A stretch of DNA of 64,000 nt, taken from assembly GCA_022575985.1 (NCBI GenBank), contig JAKSXM010000141.1, positions 372,001 to 436,000 on the forward strand, written 5' to 3'. Of this stretch, positions 35,361-46,388 are shown piece after piece (the first letter of the stretch is position 1; the number at the start of each line of letters is the position of its first letter). A program made the translations under genes and the position numbers. This DNA comes from Anagrus nilaparvatae. Taxonomy: Eukaryota > Arthropoda > Insecta > Hymenoptera > Mymaridae. The notes under the pieces were generated by a model. It ran no database searches, was not told the origin of the DNA, and was given only the letters and a program-made list of their open reading frames with translations.

Positions 35361-35688
35361 TTAATATTTCCGTTTTCTTATTATTCTACTCTTTATATTT
35401 AACCCCAGTATATTTTTATAACAAAAAATTCGTTTTTTAATCTTTTTGCTCTTTTTCATCAAACGTATCGTGTTTTTAAAATGACCTTTTAAAAAACTGG
35501 TGTCTTCTATTCTATTCATGGTATTATCTTTATATTCTATAAACATCATCTCCCAATGTAATCGTTTTCTATAATTTTTTTCCCTGTCTAAAATGATGAT
35601 TTTCTCAAAATCGATTTTATGTTTACAGAATTTACTTTGCGTATTTAAGACGTTGCGACTACAATTTTTTTCAACATCTTTTTCATGC
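35361..35688 (-). pseudogene. Penelope-like element C-terminal fragment, second family
   Basis: The minus strand encodes KHKIDFEKIIILDREKNYRK, then RLHWEMMFIEYKDNTMNR, the usual block downstream of GIY-YIG in Penelope-like proteins (ILD.E..Y.KRL..EM.FI). The rest of the RT is missing. The fragment abuts the poly(A) tail of the R1-type LINE. The Lys-rich start of the open frame is the poly(A) itself. Confidence 0.65.
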
Positions 35689-37725
35689 TTTTTTTTTTTT
35701 TTTTTTTTTTTAAGGGAAATATGTGAATCCTGCATCAGCCATGGAGTGTTTGCGGGCCTTAAAGACCCGCAAATTTCCATGACCGCCCAGTTGTACAAAG
35801 TGCACCACTGGGAGACCACCGGCGAACGCGGTCGCCGGCTACGCCCCAGATTCTTACTGGATAAACACACTTTAAACCCCCCGCGCTTATTTGTCCCAAA
35901 CCGGAACTCCCTTTTCAGGTATAACTTCAGTTTGGGACGCGCAGCCTATGCAGCTGGCCGCTGCCTTCCCCCCTGCCTAGGGGCAGGAGAGCTCTCTACG
36001 ATAGAAAGCCCTCCTCCTTCTTCTTCAACAAGGTGGTCCTTACGTACTCTGCTACTTTGTTCCAGTATTCGGAACTCTGCAGCATTTCTAGAACCACCGT
36101 CTCTGGCCTCCACGTCGGGAAGGGCGGGTGCCCCTCCGAGTAGCGCTCACATTTGAAGAATGTGTGCTCCACCGTATCCTTCGAGCCAGGGCAGTGCAAA
36201 CACTGCCCTGTTTCCACCTTTCCCCAGTGTTTCAACATGGCATGGAAATACCCATGCCCAGTTAAGAACTGGGTAAGGTAGAAATCCACCTCCCCATGCT
36301 GTCTTCCCATCCACGCCTGGAGATCCGGGATCAGTCTGCGCGTCCATTTGTCATCTTTAGCATCGTGCCTTTTCCAGCGAACCTGCCATTTCTCCATAGT
36401 GATGGAGCGGGCTCAGGTGGAAGCCACTTCGCGCTCCTCCGAGCTAACGTAGATGTAAGCCCGTTCCAGAGCCAGCAGGTCGACTGGAATCACCGAAGCC
36501 ACTACCTGGATCGCCTCAAGGCATACTGTGTGATATGCGCAGGCGATCCTCAAAGCCGCTTGCTTTTGCACAGAAGAAATTTTCATTCTGTGCTTGGCAA
36601 TTTCGGTAGTCTTCGCTCAGACCTCAGATCCATAAAGCAGGACAGAGTTAACGACAGACATCAGGAGCCTTCGCTTCCCTGGCTTGGGACCCCCTATTTT
36701 AGCCATGAGCCTTGACAAGGAGGATGCGACCGACGATGCCTTTTCACACGATCTCTGGAAGTGTTCCCAGAAATTTAACTTATTATCCAGCAACACTCCC
36801 AGGTATTTAACCGATGTACTGGTTGAAATCGTGTGGGGGTTCCTACCGTCGTCGATAATTACATTGAAGTCGGTGCGAACCCTTCGACTGGTCAGCAGTA
36901 CGATCTCCATTTTGGGGATCGCAAGCTGGAGCCCGTGTTCGCCCATCCAGAGGTTGATCCGTCTCATGACGAGGTTCAACCTCTCCTGAGTCACTTCCTT
37001 GTCCGTACCAGTTATGGTAAGGGCTACGTCGTCATCGTACCCGATCAGGGAAACTCCTTCCGGGAGGTGGACGCGCAACAAGTCCGAGAACCGAGCCTTG
37101 CGCTATGCCTGCACTCAAAACCCTCTCTCGCCTGCCATCGAGCGTGTCGTAGAGCAATCTCCGGTCCCGCAGGTAGTCCTTCAGGACGTTTCCCAGATAC
37201 CATGGTATCCGGAAATCCTGCTCGAGAGATCTTATCATGTCATCCCACCTGGCGGAGTTGAACGCATTTTTAACGTCCAGCGTTACCAGGAGGACGTCCT
37301 TGCGGATCGCATGTCTCTTTTCCCTCTCATTCATTACGGTGTCTACGACTCGCCGGATGGCGTCTATCGTGGAATGCCCTTCGCGAAAGCCATGCTGTTC
37401 CTCGGAGAGGCCACCGCCCTCCCTGATCGCAGTCCTCAATCTTGCCCGGAGCATACTCTCCATCACCTTACCAATGGTATTTAACATACACAGAGGTCTG
37501 TAAGATGATGGAGACTCCGGGGCTCCCCCTTTTCCCTTGTTGAGGAGCACGAGACGTGCCACCTTCCACTGCTTCGGGAACACTCCGGCCACCAAACACG
37601 CATTAAACATGCTTAACAGGATACCAGGGATTACTTTTACCACTCTTTTGAGCACTTCCGCTGGTATCCCGTCCGGCCCCGGCGCCTTGCCATTTTTCAT
37701 GGCCTTGATGGCCTTGATGGCCAAC
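35689..37725 (-). mobile_element. R1-clade non-LTR retrotransposon, 5'-truncated, with poly(A)
   Basis: Minus-strand LINE with a 23-base A-tail (35689..35711) and distinctly higher GC than its surroundings. The 5' end is cut inside the RT region at about 37725, inside an exon of another gene. It is the same family as the copy at 46389..49597. No clear target duplication is visible. R1-clade elements outside rDNA are common in insects. Confidence 0.85.
35996..37725 (-). pseudogene. R1-clade ORF2 remnant: RT and C-terminal zinc region
   Basis: Minus strand. The RT begins AIKAMKNGKAPGPDGIPAEV and runs through RPLCMLNTIGKVMES, LVTLDVKNAFNSARWD and GIAQGSVLG. A deletion and frame change follow near 37075 (the segment between GSVLG and LLRVHLPEG is lost). 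The catalytic box is YDDD in place of the YADD of the other copy. In-frame stops lie at 36614 (SEV*AKTTE) and near 36411. The C-terminus has CLHCPGSKDTVEHTFFKC, the CCHC zinc motif near the end of R1-clade ORF2. Dead copy. Confidence 0.88.
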
Positions 37726-38685
37726 ATAAGATTTTTTGTTTGTTTTATCTTTACCTCGCTTAAAATCTGAATAATCTCTTTCTTGCAACTCACTACTGTC
37801 ACTGTCAGTAGTTAAATTTTTTGTTTCAACCCGAGTTGGGTTTATTCCACTTGTTGATGCTAAATTTTGATTATCTAAATTTCCTAACTTAGTGTTTAGA
37901 TTTTTATAATGTAGATATTTTTCTTGATAATAATCGCTGACCAAATCGCCTATAAGCTGCGTTAATGTCTCCAAAGACTTTTGATATTTTTGTCTTTCTT
38001 CAGATTCCTTGTCCATTTTTGTGACTAGTACACGTATCTTCAAATAAAAACATTAGTTAATTATCATTTGCATTTGATTCTTTTCTTATAACATTTTCAA
38101 TTTAATATACTTACAGAATTTATTAGATCTGATGTTTCATTACGATAACTTGGCTGCATGTCTGCAAACAGATTTTCTGATGCTTGTAAAGATATTTCTG
38201 TAGCTACGGATGTATTAGCAGATGATTGACTAAACTCTGATTGTGAATGATTTGTTGATACTATTGTTGTAGTAGATTCATTGTCTGAAATAGGGTCTTC
38301 CTGATTATTACTATCAGTACTTATAACACTCTCATATCCGCTAGACATCTAAAAAAATTTCAATTTATAGTAGGTAGGCTCAATTATAAATAAAAAAAGA
38401 GACTACGCTTTTGGAAATATCCACAGAGATAGAGTGGATATTCCAGTGAGCATGTTGTTAAAAAATAATTAAAATGAAAAAAAATTAACTTGATATACTT
38501 TTTTTTTTTAATAAAATTCATTAAGTACTGAAAAAATATTTTTTTAGTAGAAATAAACTAACCTTGAAGTTTAAGTTTTTCTGAAATAAATTTCTTATTA
38601 ATGTTGTATTTCTTGATACTCGCTTTCTTTTCGAATTCCTAAACGAAATTTTTTGTGAGGTCACTTTTTGAATATTTATTGACAT
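37726..38685 (-). CDS. Unrecognised three-exon gene, last exon interrupted by the LINE
   Basis: Exon A 38563..38685 starts MSINIQKVTSQ and has a basic stretch RNSKRKRVSRN. Exon B 38115..38348 is Ser/Thr/Asn-rich (SSGYESVISTDSNNQED). Exon C runs from 38037 down and encodes KMDKESEERQKYQKSLETLT, a likely coiled coil, then Ser-rich sequence to about 37726, where the R1-type LINE begins. Introns are 214 bp and 77 bp, both GT-AG, both phase 0, with consensus donors (GTTAGT, GTAAGT). All frames are open, at least 220 residues. I do not recognise the protein. The charge pattern suggests a nuclear protein. It could be a host gene killed by the LINE or the accessory ORF of a transposon. Confidence 0.5.
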
Positions 38686-39938
38686 TTTAATGGAGTATTC
38701 TAGAAATATTTAAAATTTAATTTATTTATAAACAGCAGCTTAAATCTAAACGTATAAGTTTTTGAAAAAGACTATAAATTATAATGTGGTAGTGACGTAG
38801 TGTGAATTAAAAAGTAAATACAATACTCCTATATTGTGTTTCAGATCAACTCTATAGTTTATGTGTATAACACACAGTTATAACCAAGTATACACTATAC
38901 ACAATGGTTTAAATATCTCTCTTACTCGTAATTTTATAGTCTGCAGAGTTTTGACACCATGTGTGTGTGCCAGTGCTGCTGCGCGTGCGTTGGGGGAGGG
39001 CTAGGGAGAACAAATGAAAATTAAAAGCGCATTTTTTTAAAAATTAAAGAATAATAACCGAAGAATTAAGCCTGGATTTTTAAAACGAAATTCTTCTGGA
39101 TCCACTGCATCCTTCCTTTTTCTCTTTAAATAAGACATATTTCAGCAACATTCAAGGAAAAATAAGGTACCGAAGGGTCCCTAGCTACGCATTAAAAAAT
39201 TAAGCCAATTTTAATGCACAAGGGCTCATTCGGAAGCTTAGAATTTGCGCAATTTATTTGGCTAAAACTTTTTTTTAATTTGTTCACACTTAATTTGGAT
39301 TTAATTTAATTTTTATTGCTTTATGCTAGATTTTACTATACCCTTATTAAATGGCAAATATTTAAACACCCCCTTTAAAAGGGACACATTTGACCAACTC
39401 CTTGATTTTCGGATTCCCAGGGTACCCCCCCCCTATTAACATGTTCCATGTTAAAACAATGTAAGGAATTCCACCATCGATATTCTGTGTTATTATTTTA
39501 AGTATTATTTGTATAGTAAAAAAAAATATTAATATAAATTATACATTAATATTAAAATAAAATTATATATAACTATATAAAAATTATATTATGTTTATAG
39601 TATTGGTAAAAAGTATATAAGTGATGTACTCTAACTTTTACCTTCTTGTTAGTATCAAGTATCAAGGGCGTAAAAGTTTTGGCACTAGCGTGAGGACTAG
39701 CACGAGTGCGCGGCGAAGCCGGGCACGAGTGGTATGTGTTCACGTTTGCGTCTAAAGTATTTCGCCCATGGTGCTTACGATATTTTTTGCCTACCTAGGC
39801 GTAGAACGAGTGCAGAAAACTCTTGACGCACGAGTTTTACGCCCGGGAGGGCAAAAAACAAGTTAAATATTATTAAAAAAAATTAAAAATTAAAATTTCA
39901 TTACTTAGGGTGTTATTTCTTTTTGTTATGTTATCTAC
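38686..39938. other. Non-coding stretch with a small GC-richer inverted repeat
   Basis: AT-rich overall. At about 39665..39850 a more GC-rich segment begins GGGCGTAAAAGTTT and ends AGTTTTACGCCC, with GCACGAGTGCG words inside, which looks like a small MITE. Its right end, GTTTTACGCCCGGGAGGGCA, resembles 3300..3330. No coding frame. Confidence 0.4.
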
Positions 39939-40039
39939 AGGGATTTCATCGTCCTCATCAGAAGATTTTTCTAAATATGGATGAGTGTGTTTTGTTTTCC
40001 CTTTAGCTTTTCTTGGCGGCAGTTGTTTCTTTGGGAATT
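39939..40039 (-). CDS. Possible small exon, Lys-rich then acidic
   Basis: On the minus strand, after TATTTTAG, the frame reads FPKKQLPPRKAKGKTKHTHP, then YLEKSSDEDDEIP, ending at a GT (CCT|GTAGAT). Acceptor, open frame and biased composition suggest a real exon, perhaps upstream of the gene at 37726..38685. The link is unproven. Confidence 0.3.
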
Positions 40040-40792
40040 CTAAAATATTAGATTGTATAAAATTAAAGAGTTGATTTAATATTAATTAAATATCAAATAT
40101 GATAAGTTTATAAAATAAATATAATTAATGAAATAAATATATTCAAGAGAAGCTCTCTGATAATCTGTTAATTTATTATTTTTTTATATTAACGAAAATC
40201 TTTTTAAGTAAGCTAATTGATAATATTAAAATAAACAAGTTGTCGAGTCAACAAGTTGTTGAAATTAACGTTTGTGTTAGATTAAAATTAACACCCATTT
40301 TTTTGCTAGGACAGTTATTCTTTGAAAGGATTCTTTAATACAATTTTTTCAGTCGGTTGGTGCACACGATAAAATTTATATTTTTATAAATAAAGAAATA
40401 ATCTTTAACGCTTTATTTATAGAAAAACAAAATTTTTTAAATTATATTTAACGTCCGAAATATTTTTCATTATAAATACCAATAACGATTTTTTCGAACA
40501 TTATTACAATACATTGGAAATTCCTAATACCTGGAACTTTTAAATAGTGAAAAAATTTAATATTGATATATACGCTAAAAAAAATTCCGTTTGCCGCAAG
40601 CGGAATCCGCTCGGCGCAAGAGGAAAAAATCCTCTTGTCGCAAGAATTCCGCTTGCTGCAATTTGTATTTATAAACACAATGATAAAATAATAATTGTAG
40701 TCAGTGGGTAGTTAATTGCATATATTTCATAAAATCAACAAAATTATTTTATACTATATAATTGAGCACAGTCAAATTTAACAACACAGTAT
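40040..40792. other. Non-coding, with a CCGCTTGCCGCAA palindromic cluster
   Basis: The only structure seen is at about 40585..40665, where GCAAGCGGAAT and ATTCCGCTTGC, plus CGCAAGAGGA and TCCTCTTGTCGCAAG, form a nested hairpin. A 76-codon minus-strand frame across it has no recognisable protein. Confidence 0.4.
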
Positions 40793-41470
40793 TCGCTCCT
40801 CATAGAGGATTAATCTTTGTGTTAGGTGAAATTTTCATTTCTGATTTTTTGACATAGAAGCACGTTTTGAGACCCCAGGAAGCTAAAACACCGGTTTTTA
40901 AAAAAAGTCTGTATTTTGTGTGTATGTGTGTATGTATGTATGACTGTAAACGTTGATATTCCACAACCAAAATGACATTAAGACCTAATTTTTTTGTCAA
41001 AATGTTTTCCGCCAAAAAATAAAAAAAACTCCAAATTTTTTTTTTTTTTAGGATGTAGCACTTAATTTCTTTCTATGAAAGTACGAATGTTTAGAATTAT
41101 CCTTTCATGGAGTTCTCCTTCTATTTTCAATTAGGTAATTAATTTTTTAAAAACTTTATCTCTCAAAACTTTTGCCACCAAAAAATACAAGAAACAAAAA
41201 ATTTTTTATTTTTTATTGATGTAGTATATATTTTTTTTCTATGGAAGTGCGCTAGCTACACCAGAAACTGTGTAAAAGACATAATTATCATAAAAGAAGA
41301 TTATATGTACTGGTGTAGAAACTTGTTTTTTTTTATGTAAAAAAACTAATTTTTTCCATGAGAAAAACTGACAATATCAAGGAAAATATCTTTTTTTTTC
41401 TTATGATATACTTTGTTAGATAAAATAGACCATTTACAACATTTTGTTATTGCTAATAAGGAACCACAGT
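40793..41470. mobile_element. Shorter relative of the 7148..11543 palindrome end
   Basis: 40793..40950 matches 7150..7345 (AGGAAGCTAAAACACCGG, the GT-rich tract, then ATTAAGACCTAATTTTTTT) with many changes. The region continues with related text up to GGAACC at 41461. It is a single-arm or deleted member of the same family. Confidence 0.55.
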
Positions 41471-41595
41471 GGCAATTGTTTAACAGCGTTTTTTTTTTTT
41501 AAATAAATTTTCAACAAGGAAAGTTACTCCAAGTAACTATTTTTCATTACAATGGGTAATATCGTAAATAAAAAATCATTAGATTTTTTTTTTAA

Positions 41596-42070
41596 GGACG
41601 TATCTCAGTGGATTGAAAGAGAGAGAGGTCTTTTCGGACCTCTTTCTTTCTCTCGCGAGTTTTGTATAAGAAATCCCAAAATGTTTTTGTTTATATTTAT
41701 GTAAATAAACATCTAGGAGCTCTGAAATTTTTTCTACAAGTTTTCATAATAATAAATTATATTTTAACCAAATATTATCAAAATCTGTTCTGTAAATTTT
41801 TTTTTTGAAGCCTTTAAAATCTCTTACGTGAAATATGCATGTAATTTAATAAGTACGTATTGTAAAAAATTTACAAAACAGATTTTGATAATATTTGGTT
41901 AAAATATAATTTATTATTATAAAAACTCATAGAAAAAATTTCAGAGCTCCTAGATGTTTATTTACATAAATATAAACAAAAAAATTTTGGAATTTCTTAT
42001 ACAAAACTCGTGAGAGAAAGAAAGAAGTCCGAAAATCTCTCTCTCACTTTCCCCCCACTGAGGTACGTCC
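41596..42070. mobile_element. TTAA-flanked hairpin MITE (475 bp)
   Basis: Two arms of about 200 bp (41596..41805 and 41865..42070) are near-perfect complements with GGACGTATCTCAGTGG-type ends. TTAA lies at 41592..41595 and 42071..42074. TTAA flanks are usual for piggyBac- and Kolobok-type elements. No coding content. The arms contain a GAGAGAGAG stretch and CCTCTTTCTTTCTCTC. Confidence 0.8.
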
Positions 42071-42074
42071 TTAA

Positions 42075-43446
42075 TTAATATTAAAGATTACATATGTTTG
42101 TTTATTTATATAAATTTAATTATCATAAATAAAAGTTTATTCTTTTTTTTAAATGTTCAAAATTAAATTATATTAAATTATTTAATTATTTATTTAATTC
42201 TAATTATATTAATTTTAATTTTATATTTTAAAAAATAAAATATTTAATCACTGAAATATTTAGATGATGACATTATTTTTAACATCGGTTTGTTTTTACG
42301 AGATAAAACCTCTATTCCATAAACTTATCTTTCTACTTTTATATAAGAAAGGCTAATTTTTCCCAATGAGCTACTGAAAAGTTGGCTGTTAAAAAAAATA
42401 AATAAATAAATTTTAAATCTATCAGTTTTTACGATAGCTACACTGAGAAAAAATGTTGAGTAAAATCTACTTTTGCAACTGGAAGATTTTACTATTAATT
42501 TTAGTAAAGTTATTTGAAGAATTGAAAATATTACATTTTATACTTTTGTCCATTATTTTTTACTACAATTAAGGGAAATTTTTCTTAAAGAAGATTGCTA
42601 CAAAATTTTATTACACTCTCACTCTCTCACATGTGTTTATTGTTTTTTTAATTTTTAAAAAAAGTTTTTTTTTTAATTTTTTTTTTAATAATTTATATTT
42701 TATAATTTGTATAATTTATAAATAAATAAGCCGAAAATTACAAAAATATTCTTGAAGTAAATACTGAAAAGCATTGATTTTTTCATTAGGAAATCATTAT
42801 AAATAAATTTATAGTTGAAATATTTCAGTTACAAGTATGCTGCGCTAAAAACTACCCGATCCTGTAAGAGCGCCCTTAACGCAGTCTTTATTGGTACATC
42901 GGTAACAAATTACAGAAAAAATTTTGGAGTCTATACTCGCAATTTCTTTCTTTTGGTTTTAGAGAAAAATTAGGTATGTAGACGTACGTAAACGTAATAT
43001 AATATATAAACGTAAAACGTACTCCAGCATATCAGCAAAGAAGATAATATACTAGTAACAGTACTAACTACTGCTACCTACTAACAGTATATATCTTCTT
43101 TGATATCAGCTTCCTAATATAAAATTTATATAAAAAATCATAAATTTATATTTTGCTTGACATTTTTAATTAAAAAAAAAATGAAAGTGTTTATTTATGC
43201 AAAATTATACTAGTTTTGACTTCTAGTTAGAATCAACAAAAAAAATTATATAAGTATACTTATTTTATTTTTTCTTATAAATAAAACTTTTTTAAAAATT
43301 TTATAACAAATAAACAAAAACAAGTATATCAATGGAATCTCCGACGAGATTTCCAAAACTACTTTTAGTCATAACACTGATTATCTTTTTTTTCTTTTTT
43401 TTTATTTTTACTTTTTTCAAGGTCCAGATACCTAAAATTTTTAATG
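42075..43446. other. Non-coding AT-rich stretch
   Basis: AT-rich. Contains a CACTGAGAAAA word at 42440, the type that starts some MITEs, but no matching end was found. A local imperfect hairpin lies at 43028..43112 (ATATCAGCAAAGAAGATA against TATCTTCTTTGATATCAGC). No protein frame. Confidence 0.4.
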
Positions 43447-44666
43447 GTGCTGGGTAATTCCATGGATAAAACGCACAAAATGATATGCCAGGTCTCGAAA
43501 ATAGGAAATTTGGTTTTTTTTCGATAAAACAACTTAAAAATAGATGATTCCCCGAATTTGAAGGTTTTCTATAAATTTTGAAGGGTGCTATGCTGATTTT
43601 AAGTTTTTTGGTCAAATTTCTCTCCTCAGCCACCATTTTTGAAAATCCCGTAAAAAAGCTCTAAAAAACGTCAAAGAAAGAAAAAAAAGTAGGTTTTCGA
43701 TGTAAAATTTGATGAAAAATTCGAATTTTCAGTCAGATTTTTCCTACTCTATGTCGATTCGCGGGAAAATTCAAATTTGTGTTAAACTTTAAGTGAAAAT
43801 AACTCAAAAGTTTCCCGCTAAAAAAAATTTTTTTTTCTCAAAATCTTCAAAAGTTGCATATATTTTCCTGAAAAAAATTTCCCGAGAGTAATTTTTGTTT
43901 TAAGCGAGTAATACCGATTTTCGTTTTTTTCAATTTTGACTTGTTACTTATTTTGCTGATTTCCCGCTAAGTCACGTGACCAAATGAAAATCTGACCAAA
44001 AATTTGAATTCTGCGGGAAATTTTACATAGGTATAGTAATTTTGGTATCCTTTGAATGATACGTCTTAATTTGACAATTTAATTAAAATGGTTTATTAAA
44101 ATATAGAAAAAATGAAAATTTATAAAATGAGATTTTCTTGATTTTTTTACATTTTAGCCTAAAAATCATGTAAAATCTAAAAATAAAAATACTACTTTTG
44201 GAAGAACAAAAGTTATGTCTATTATTAATAAAAATCAAATTTTTTTTAAGTTTAGATTTTATTTTCTATCAAAATGTCTATAAATAGTTAGAAATGTACC
44301 CAAAAATCAAGAAAATCCCATTTTATAAATTTTCATTTTTTCTATATTTTAATAAACCATTTTAATTAAATTGTCAAATTGAGATGTATCATTCAAAGGA
44401 TACCAAAATTACTGTACCTTTGTAAAATTTCCCGCAGAATTCAAATTTTTGGTCAGATTTTCATTTGGTCACGTGACTTAGCGGAAAATCAGCAAAATAA
44501 GTAACAAGTCAAAATTGAAAAAAACGAAAAATTTATAGAAAACCTTCAAATTCGGGAAATCATCTATTTTTAAGTTGTTTTATCGAGAAAAAAAACCAAA
44601 TTTCCTATTTTTGAGACCTGGCATATCATTTTGTGCGTTTTATCCATGGAATTACCCTGCTGCAAA
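43447..44666. mobile_element. Inverted-repeat element, about 1.2 kb
   Basis: 43447..43580 (GGTAATTCCATGGATAAAAC, then GCACAAAATGATATGCC) pairs with 44530..44660, and 43930..44150 pairs with 44305..44520. The left arm has an extra about 340 bases (43590..43930) that the right arm lacks, and the centre 44150..44305 is unique. Open frames here (43301..43636, 44570..44782 -) are reflections of each other and not genes. Confidence 0.65.
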
Positions 44667-46388
44667 TGCAAAAATAAATTGTACGAGCTATTCTTATAGG
44701 ATTTTTTATTTATGCGGACGTTTTTGATATTTTGAGACTGATATTTAAATGGCTCCTGATTGAAGCCACAAAATTTTCTCATATTTTAATGCGTACCTCA
44801 TTTTTTCATCAAACACGTTACTGGTCCAGATGCATTAATTAAAATATTGCATACTTTTTGAGAAAACGACCTGGACGTTTTTGACATTTTTTATATTGTA
44901 TGAGCGTTTTAAAGATTTAAAATTTAAAATTTTCGTAGATAAACCTTTTATTATCAAAACTGTTTTCCACGGTTCATATATGAACAGTTAAGTAAAAAAA
45001 AATGCAGTCAGAGCCAACCAATCGTGTAAATATAGACTGTGCACAAGTAAAATAGTGGGAAACTTAAAAATAGCTTAAACCTGATGGTCATACTTGAATA
45101 CGACGATACGCTAAGAGTACTGCATAAAAATACCCTACAAAAATATTTAAATTCAAATTTTAGGCCGTATGTCAATCTCAAAGTTTATAATTAAGCAAAA
45201 GGACAGCGGACGTTTTTGACATTTTGAATATGAGTCATTCTGGATACCGTGTCATATCCTTGACAGGTCAGGTCTCCCGATCGGGCTGATTTCTTCACCA
45301 CTTTTTTATGTATACAAAATATGTTTCCTGTAAAATTTTCAGCCCTCTAGGCGCTCAGGAACCCGAGTTATACCCAAAAGAAGCTTTTTAGATTTCTTTG
45401 GTTTTTTCAAAAAAAAATTTTTTTTTTTTTTTAATTTTTAAAATTGACTAGATGATTAAAAAAAATAGTACCCAGACATAAAAAATTGTAAAATTTCACG
45501 CTGAATCTGAATTTGAGGTCAGTTTTTTGAAATTTTGCCCCTGGGCGGCTCAAACTGCTTTTTTCGGCTTAGAGCGGGAGATTTTGAACTGCCCAAATTC
45601 AACAACTTTTATAAGGCTCAAACCTGGATAGAATTGGTCTAAATACTATACACGGTGGGCTTGAAGTAATTTTATATCGAAGTGCGAGTTACTAAAAATG
45701 TTAAAAATGGGATCAACTTGAAATATTTTTCCAAGTTTGATGCCGTAAAAATCAAAATCATCCCTAGAGTCGTTTTTTTTCAGGTAAAAAACCGTATTTT
45801 TCAATTTCACTTTATTTTAAAATTTTGTTCTTATATAATCGTATAAAATACAGTACCAAACCATTCTTTCCTTGCAAAATTTATCTCTGAGGTAAAATAT
45901 TTCACTATTAGATACTAAAATGTACGTCTAGATAGATAATTTCACTTTGATTGGCTGTGGGTGGCTGAGAGGGTAGCTAAGAAGACAATTTTTAATTTTT
46001 TTAATTTAGAATGTTTAAATGTAATATTTACATCTTAAAGACATTATTTATTCAAGAAATTATCAGCTTTTATTTAAATAAAAGCAATAATCAAACAATA
46101 CCACTTGAATTATTGCAGAAAGGTTTTAGTTAAGAATTGAACTAAAAGAAATTTAGGATATGCAGTAAATAATTATTCAATAAATAACTCTTTTGATACT
46201 TATATTATGAAAATATATTTACATGATTACTTTGAGATATTATTTTATATATATATTATTAGTTATTAAACACATTTTTATCAACTTTATATACTATATT
46301 AACAATTAATTAAATTTCAAATAGAAGATACATAATTTTACAAATTTAATTTAAAAAAAACATAAGATACTTCTTATTATATTATATT
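44667..46388. other. Non-coding stretch holding one copy of a dispersed repeat
   Basis: The segment 45226..45292 (ATGAGTCATTCTGGATACCG, then CAGGTCAGGTCTCCCGATCG) recurs in opposite orientation at 51859..51935. The rest is AT-rich with many TTT/AAA runs and no coding frame. Confidence 0.5.

Noticed and set aside
35593..37770. Several plus-strand frames of 77-187 codons
   Set aside because: They lie opposite the R1-type LINE; the minus-strand reading has clear RT motifs. Long antisense frames are expected in this GC-rich island.
43301..43636. 111-codon minus-strand frame
   Set aside because: Lies in an inverted repeat with poly(Lys) from T-runs; partly mirrored at 44570..44782. No protein similarity.
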